Assembly: GCA_031283785.1 (NCBI GenBank) | Contig: JAITBC010000123.1 | Location: forward strand, 1-9,736 | Length of the DNA stretch: 9,736 nt | Source: Tannerella sp. | GTDB taxonomy: Bacteria > Bacteroidota > Bacteroidia > Bacteroidales > Tannerellaceae | Direction: 5' to 3' | Shown here: positions 6,874 through 9,736 of the stretch, piece by piece | Layout: each line of letters starts with the position of its first letter | Position numbering within the stretch: position 1 is the first letter of the stretch | Notes under the pieces: model-generated | Databases searched by the model: none | Seen by the model: the letters and a program-made list of their open reading frames with translations, nothing else | What the model was told of the DNA's origin: nothing | Made by a program: the position numbers and the translations under genes

Positions 6874-7145
6874 TCAGAATCTGCCATAACCGTAGAGATT
6901 AAATTCCGAATAGAACTGTTCGACAATATTTTGCAGTTCCGGCGGCATTGTTGAGAAAGCGGCTTCCATTAACTGCGCCGGTATTTCACAGGCGGGGTCG
7001 GCTTCCGCTATTGCGCCGGTGATACAGGCTATTGTGTCGCTGTCGCCGCCGGGCGAAACGGCAAGGCGGACAGCGCATCCTCAAATCCGGAACTCCGCAG
7101 CCACGCAGCAAAAGAACTGCCGTATGCCCCAGATACATGAAATTT
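6874..7145 (-). pseudogene. 3' remnant of an ADP-ribosylglycohydrolase gene
   Basis: The minus strand keeps about 90 codons of the C-terminal end of a DraG-type ADP-ribosylglycohydrolase. From 7074 down to the TGA at 6874-6876 it reads VRLAVSPGGDSDTIACITG, then AIAEADPACEIPAQLMEAAF and a 30-residue tail; GGDSDT matches the family's metal-binding motif near its C-terminus. The preceding segment SSFAAWLRSSGFED (7118-7077) fits the helix that normally comes just before it but is in another frame. The two join as FED-AVRLAVS if the two bases at 7075-7076 are skipped, so there is a frameshift in a GCGC run. A stop codon at 7146-7148 closes the upstream frame, and the roughly 180 N-terminal residues expected for the family are absent. 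The gene is therefore dead. It lies upstream of the oxidoreductase operon on the same strand. Confidence 0.75.
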
Positions 7146-7213
7146 TCAAATTACATACAGACGAAATAAAAATGTCGGGTAAAATTTATAGAAGAAAGGT
7201 GGCGTTTTTTTTC

Positions 7214-7231
7214 TTTTGATAATTATCAAAA
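7214..7231. repeat. Perfect 18-bp palindrome
   Basis: TTTTGATAATTATCAAAA is identical to its reverse complement. It is long enough to be a dimeric repressor site, but it is about 80 bases upstream of the nearest -7 box and almost 400 bases from the regulator gene, in AT-rich DNA where chance palindromes are more common. Confidence 0.4.
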
Positions 7232-7313
7232 CCGTGAATTTTTTAAATCCGGTGCTGATAGAACAACAATGACTTTCTTTTTTACACGAGATAAATATTA
7301 ATGTAATGCACTC

Positions 7314-7321
7314 TACTTTTG
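7314..7321 (+). promoter_or_regulatory. Possible upstream -7 box
   Basis: TACTTTTG matches the Bacteroidetes -7 consensus exactly on the plus strand. No TTG is present at the expected -33 distance, and no gene starts close behind it, so it would give a leader of over 280 bases for the regulator gene or drive a non-coding transcript. It may be a chance match. Confidence 0.25.
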
Positions 7322-7467
7322 CCTGCAAATTCAATTAAATTCTGTTTCAGGATGAAGGAATTTGCCGATTGGTGAAAAAGAGGCCGACGCGTAAATAAGC
7401 AAGGCAAACAAAACCGGTGAAGACGACCTCCGCTTTTTATATTGCGTTCTTCGGTATTATTGTACTT

Positions 7468-7491
7468 TATACAGTAATATAATTCTGTATA
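7468..7491. promoter_or_regulatory. 24-bp inverted repeat, candidate operator of the Nudix regulator
   Basis: The arms TATACAG and CTGTATA flank a nearly self-complementary centre (TAATATAATT); 11 of 12 positions pair. It lies about 85 bases upstream of the -7 box of the regulator gene and is the most symmetrical non-perfect dyad in the locus. Nudix-fold regulators of Bacteroidetes sugar pathways bind palindromes of about 20 bp near their own operons, so this is a reasonable autoregulatory site. No match to a published motif is claimed. Confidence 0.45.
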
Positions 7492-7527
7492 TTGTATTTT
7501 GTAGATAATGTAATTTGTTGAAATATT

Positions 7528-7541
7528 ATGTTTTATAACAT
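7528..7541. promoter_or_regulatory. 14-bp dyad upstream of the regulator promoter
   Basis: ATGTTTTATAACAT pairs at 6 of 7 positions. It is 34 bases upstream of the -7 box at 7576, beside where the -33 region would be, so a bound protein could influence this promoter. The sequence shares no obvious arm with the 24-bp dyad at 7468. Confidence 0.35.
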
Positions 7542-7575
7542 GTGTTTTTGATGTAATTTTTTCATCATAATAAGT

Positions 7576-7583
7576 TATTTTTG
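7576..7583 (+). promoter_or_regulatory. -7 box of the xylose regulator promoter
   Basis: TATTTTTG matches TAnnTTTG exactly. The nearest -33-like TTTG (7547-7550) is 25 bases upstream, longer than usual. Transcription would start near 7590, which gives a leader of about 20 bases to the ATG at 7612 but only about 10 to the GTG at 7600, favouring the ATG. Confidence 0.5.
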
Positions 7584-7611
7584 TCGCGTTATTTTAAGAG
7601 TGATATGTAAA

Positions 7612-8319
7612 ATGTTGGAAACAAGAAAATATAATCCTTATGTTTCCGTCGACTGTGTGGTATTCGGGTTTGACGGTAAAGAGTTTAACGTACTGTTGAT
7701 TGAGCGTCGTATACAGGAGCGGAACAGTGATTATAATGATAAAAAACTTCCGGGATGTATCATTTATATGGATGAAGATCCTGATGAAGCGGCTTCGCGG
7801 GTATTGACGGAGCTTACCGGGCTTAAAAATATACCGTTAAGCCAGTTCCGGTGTTTTGGCGACCCGCATCGTTCGGATAATCCGCGTGATGTACTTTGGT
7901 TGGAGAAGACGACGCAGATTAAAATAGAACGGATCGTGACGATCGGATATGTCGCCTTGATAAAGATAAACAGGAGATTGACGTTTGATTCGGAAGACCG
8001 GTCGGTCAGTTGGTATAATGTTGACGAGACGGGAAAAATGACGCTGGCTTTTGATCATTCGCTGATTATCCGCAGGGGAATGGAATATATTAAACACTGG
8101 CTTAGCGTTGAACCTGATTTGATGTTCAAACTGTTGCCCCGTAAATTTACACTGCCGCAGTTACGTTTGCTGTATGATGCTGTTAATCGGACCCGGTCGG
8201 ATGTGAGGAACTTCCAAAAGAAGGCGAAACAATGGAAGAATCTGGTTATGCTGGACGAATTTGAAAAAAATGTTCCGCATAGAGCCGCCAGGTTATACAA
8301 GTATAAAAGAGAACGATAA
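7612..8319 (+). CDS. xylR: Nudix-fold / winged-helix transcription regulator of xylose use (XylR-like)
   Basis: A 235-aa DNA-binding regulator of the NrtR-like class. Residues about 8-145 form a Nudix fold. The Nudix box (about 48-71, GCIIYMDEDPDEAASRVLTE) is degenerate: in the REUxEExGU core it reads RVLTELTGL, so two of the three core Glu positions are Val64 and Leu68 and hydrolase activity is unlikely; it should instead sense a sugar-derived ligand. Residues about 158-228 (FTLPQLRLLYDAVNRTRSDV onward) are the winged-helix DNA-binding domain typical of the class. In Bacteroides such regulators govern arabinose and xylose genes; the xylB gene 89 bases downstream on the same strand favours xylose. 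The ATG at 7612 is preferred to an in-frame GTG at 7600 because AAGAG lies 12 bases upstream and the promoter spacing fits better. An arabinose-type role (AraR) is the main alternative. Confidence 0.85.
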   Translation: MLETRKYNPYVSVDCVVFGFDGKEFNVLLIERRIQERNSDYNDKKLPGCIIYMDEDPDEAASRVLTELTGLKNIPLSQFRCFGDPHRSDNPRDVLWLEKTTQIKIERIVTIGYVALIKINRRLTFDSEDRSVSWYNVDETGKMTLAFDHSLIIRRGMEYIKHWLSVEPDLMFKLLPRKFTLPQLRLLYDAVNRTRSDVRNFQKKAKQWKNLVMLDEFEKNVPHRAARLYKYKRER

Positions 8320-8321
8320 CA

Positions 8322-8364
8322 TGCGGTTGAAAAGTTGCGGTGTGCCGCAACAATGTGCCGCAAC
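8322..8364 (+). promoter_or_regulatory. Nested, alternative hairpins and 13-bp tandem repeat between regulator and xylB
   Basis: GTTGCGG (8334-8340) pairs perfectly with CCGCAAC at 8345-8351 (4-base loop) and equally with a second copy at 8358-8364 (17-base loop), because TGTGCCGCAACAA is repeated in tandem (8341-8353, 8354-8366). A further TGCGG at 8322-8326 can pair with CCGCA of the second copy, giving nested stems. No T-tract follows, so it is not an ordinary terminator. It sits in the 89 bases between xylR and xylB and could tune xylB expression, stabilise processed mRNA or be a protein-binding site. Confidence 0.45.
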
Positions 8365-8408
8365 AATATGAGAAACAATGAAATAATAACCCATAAAAAC
8401 AATTTTAT

Positions 8409-9736
8409 ATGTATTTGCTCGGATATGATTTAGGAAGTTCTTCGGTAAAAGCCGGTCTGGTAAACTCGGAGACAGGCGAGGTGACGGCGATGGATTTTTT
8501 CCCGAAAAAAGAAATGGAAATGAAAGCGCTGAAAGCGGGATGGGCGGAACAGACGCCGGAGGTGTGGTGGGAAAACTTAAAACAGGTGACACGCTCGGTC
8601 ATGAAGAAAGCGGACATTCGTCCTTCGGAGATTGCGGCGATAGGCATCTCTTACCAGATGCACGGCCTGGTTTTGGTAGACAAAAATCTGGATGTAATAC
8701 GCGATTCCATTATCTGGTGCGACAGTCGTGCTGTTACATACGGCGAAAAAGCCCTTTCGGAACTCGGCAGCGAAAAATGTTTGTCACACCTGCTTAATTA
8801 TCCGGGTAACTTCACATTGTCGAAGCTTGCATGGGTAAAAGAAAACGAGCCGGAGAAGTATGCTAAGATCAAATATTATATGCTGCCGGGAGATTATATA
8901 GCGATGCGTATGACCGGTACTCCCGTTACAACGGTTTCCGGTCTGTCGGAAGGTATCGCGTGGGATTTTGAGAGAAATGCGCCGGCAGCCTTTCTGTATG
9001 AGTATTTTGGTTTTGACATGAGTTTTATTCCCGAGATAGCGCCTGCTTTCGGCATACAAGGATATATGACGGCCGAAATAGCCGAAGAGTTGGGGCTGGC
9101 AAAAGGTATACCCGTAACATACCGTGCCGGCGACCAGCCTAACAATGCGCTGTCGTTGAATGTCTTTAATCCCGGTGAAATAGCTGCGACGGGCGGCACG
9201 TCAGGCGTCGTTTACGGTGTGAATGAAGATGCCAAATACGATCCGCTATCGCGTGTAAACTCCTTCGCCCATGTTAACCACACGGCGGAACAGACACGCA
9301 TAGGGGTCTTGCTTTGTATAAACGGGACGGCTATATTAAATACATGGATAAAAAACAATGTTGCACCCGAAGGCATCAATTATGCCGAAATGAATGAATT
9401 GGCAAAAAAAATACCGGTCGGAAGCGAAGGCGTCAGCATTATTCCGTTTGGAAACGGCGCAGAACGTGTTTTATCCAATGAAGAACCTAACTGTTCCATT
9501 CACGGGATAAACTTCCTCCGTCACGGAAAAGCCCATCTGATTCGTGCCGCACACGAAGGGATTGCGTTCTCTTTCAAATATGGGATGGATATTATGAACA
9601 GCATAGGTATAGAAACAAAAACGATTCGCGCCGGACATGCCAATTTGTTTCTGAGTCCGATTTTCCGGCAGACACTGTCAGATATCACCGGCGCGACAAT
9701 CGAGCTGTATAATACGGACGGCGCTATCGGAGCTGC
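8409..9736 (+). CDS. xylB: Xylulokinase, FGGY family (3' end outside window)
   Basis: The first 442 residues of a carbohydrate kinase that phosphorylates D-xylulose with ATP to xylulose 5-phosphate, feeding the pentose phosphate pathway. The N-terminal ATPase-fold half has GYDLGSSSVKAGLV (phosphate loop, Asp7), GWAEQTPEVWW (44-54), the MHG motif of xylulokinases (QMHGLV, 83-88) and IIWCDSRA (101-108). AGDQPNNA contains Asp242, at the place of the catalytic base (Asp233 in E. coli XylB), and AATGGTSGVVYG is the second phosphate motif. The frame is open at the edge; with a usual length near 490-500 aa, about 50 residues are missing. The ATG at 8409 follows an A-rich region without a clear Shine-Dalgarno sequence, normal for Bacteroidetes. 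Xylose isomerase and a xylose transporter would be expected next. Another FGGY sugar kinase is possible but the MHG motif and regulator favour xylulose. Confidence 0.9.
   Translation, partial: MYLLGYDLGSSSVKAGLVNSETGEVTAMDFFPKKEMEMKALKAGWAEQTPEVWWENLKQVTRSVMKKADIRPSEIAAIGISYQMHGLVLVDKNLDVIRDSIIWCDSRAVTYGEKALSELGSEKCLSHLLNYPGNFTLSKLAWVKENEPEKYAKIKYYMLPGDYIAMRMTGTPVTTVSGLSEGIAWDFERNAPAAFLYEYFGFDMSFIPEIAPAFGIQGYMTAEIAEELGLAKGIPVTYRAGDQPNNALSLNVFNPGEIAATGGTSGVVYGVNEDAKYDPLSRVNSFAHVNHTAEQTRIGVLLCINGTAILNTWIKNNVAPEGINYAEMNELAKKIPVGSEGVSIIPFGNGAERVLSNEEPNCSIHGINFLRHGKAHLIRAAHEGIAFSFKYGMDIMNSIGIETKTIRAGHANLFLSPIFRQTLSDITGATIELYNTDGAIGA

Larger units (their letters stand above)
7146..7611. other. AT-rich intergenic region upstream of the xylose regulator
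   Basis: No gene is supported in these 466 bases, which are clearly more AT-rich than the flanking genes. They contain palindromes at 7214-7231, 7468-7491 and 7528-7541 and -7-like boxes at 7314-7321 and 7576-7583. An ATG at 7352 with an upstream CAGG opens only a seven-codon frame (MKEFADW, then TGA). The left part may be further decayed sequence of the lost glycohydrolase neighbourhood. Confidence 0.5.

Noticed and set aside
7146..7334. A 62-codon minus-strand open frame beside the glycohydrolase remnant
   Set aside because: It is AT-rich, of improbable composition (long runs of Lys, Phe and Ile) and spans the 18-bp palindrome. It does not encode the missing part of the glycohydrolase.
7407..7457. 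Imperfect inverted repeat ACCG..GAAGACG / CGTTCTTCGGT
   Set aside because: It needs two gaps to pair and has no T-tract after it, so I do not call it a terminator or operator.
8055..8647. Overlapping minus-strand open frames across the regulator end and xylB start
   Set aside because: They overlap the winged-helix domain and the xylulokinase phosphate loop on the opposite strand, both well supported.

Overview
The window looks like chromosome of a gut-type Bacteroidales bacterium (Bacteroides/Parabacteroides-like; the genus cannot be fixed from sequence alone). Three things point there: Bacteroidetes -7 boxes (TAnnTTTG) in front of genes and weak or absent Shine-Dalgarno sequences; a TonB-dependent receptor with an N-terminal carboxypeptidase-regulatory-like domain followed by a lipoprotein with acidic residues right after the lipid-anchored Cys; and a Nudix-fold transcription regulator next to a xylulokinase gene.

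Layout from left to right. (1) Bases 1-49 are probably the first codons of a minus-strand gene that leaves the window, preceded by a leader with two clear hairpins (54-77, 94-142). (2) Bases 143-549 have no gene I can defend; they hold a bidirectional-looking terminator at 457-515. (3) Bases 550-4641 are a two-gene minus-strand operon: a 935-aa TonB-dependent receptor, then a 419-aa predicted surface lipoprotein of beta-helix type. The upstream region has a consensus -7 box, a dyad and a 10-bp tandem repeat. (4) Bases 4788-6707 are a second minus-strand operon: a Tat-exported Gfo/Idh/MocA oxidoreductase, then a six-helix DUF1097-like membrane protein, closed by a hairpin terminator. Its consensus promoter is embedded in 15-bp direct repeats. 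(5) Bases 6874-7145 hold the decayed 3' end of an ADP-ribosylglycohydrolase gene (5' end lost, one frameshift). (6) Bases 7146-7611 are AT-rich, with three palindromes and two -7 boxes. (7) From 7612 to the end lies a plus-strand xylose locus: a degenerate-Nudix/winged-helix regulator (XylR-like) and xylB, which runs off the right edge.

Functionally, the receptor/lipoprotein pair should bind and import an unknown ligand at the outer membrane; there is no SusD, so it is not a classical Sus-type glycan locus. The oxidoreductase probably acts on a sugar or related polyol in the periplasm. The right-hand locus should phosphorylate D-xylulose under control of the Nudix-type regulator. No phage, IS element, CRISPR array, tRNA or rRNA was recognised. 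The strongest leads for something undescribed are regulatory: the structured leader at the left edge, the repeat array over the oxidoreductase promoter, and the nested hairpins between the regulator and xylB.
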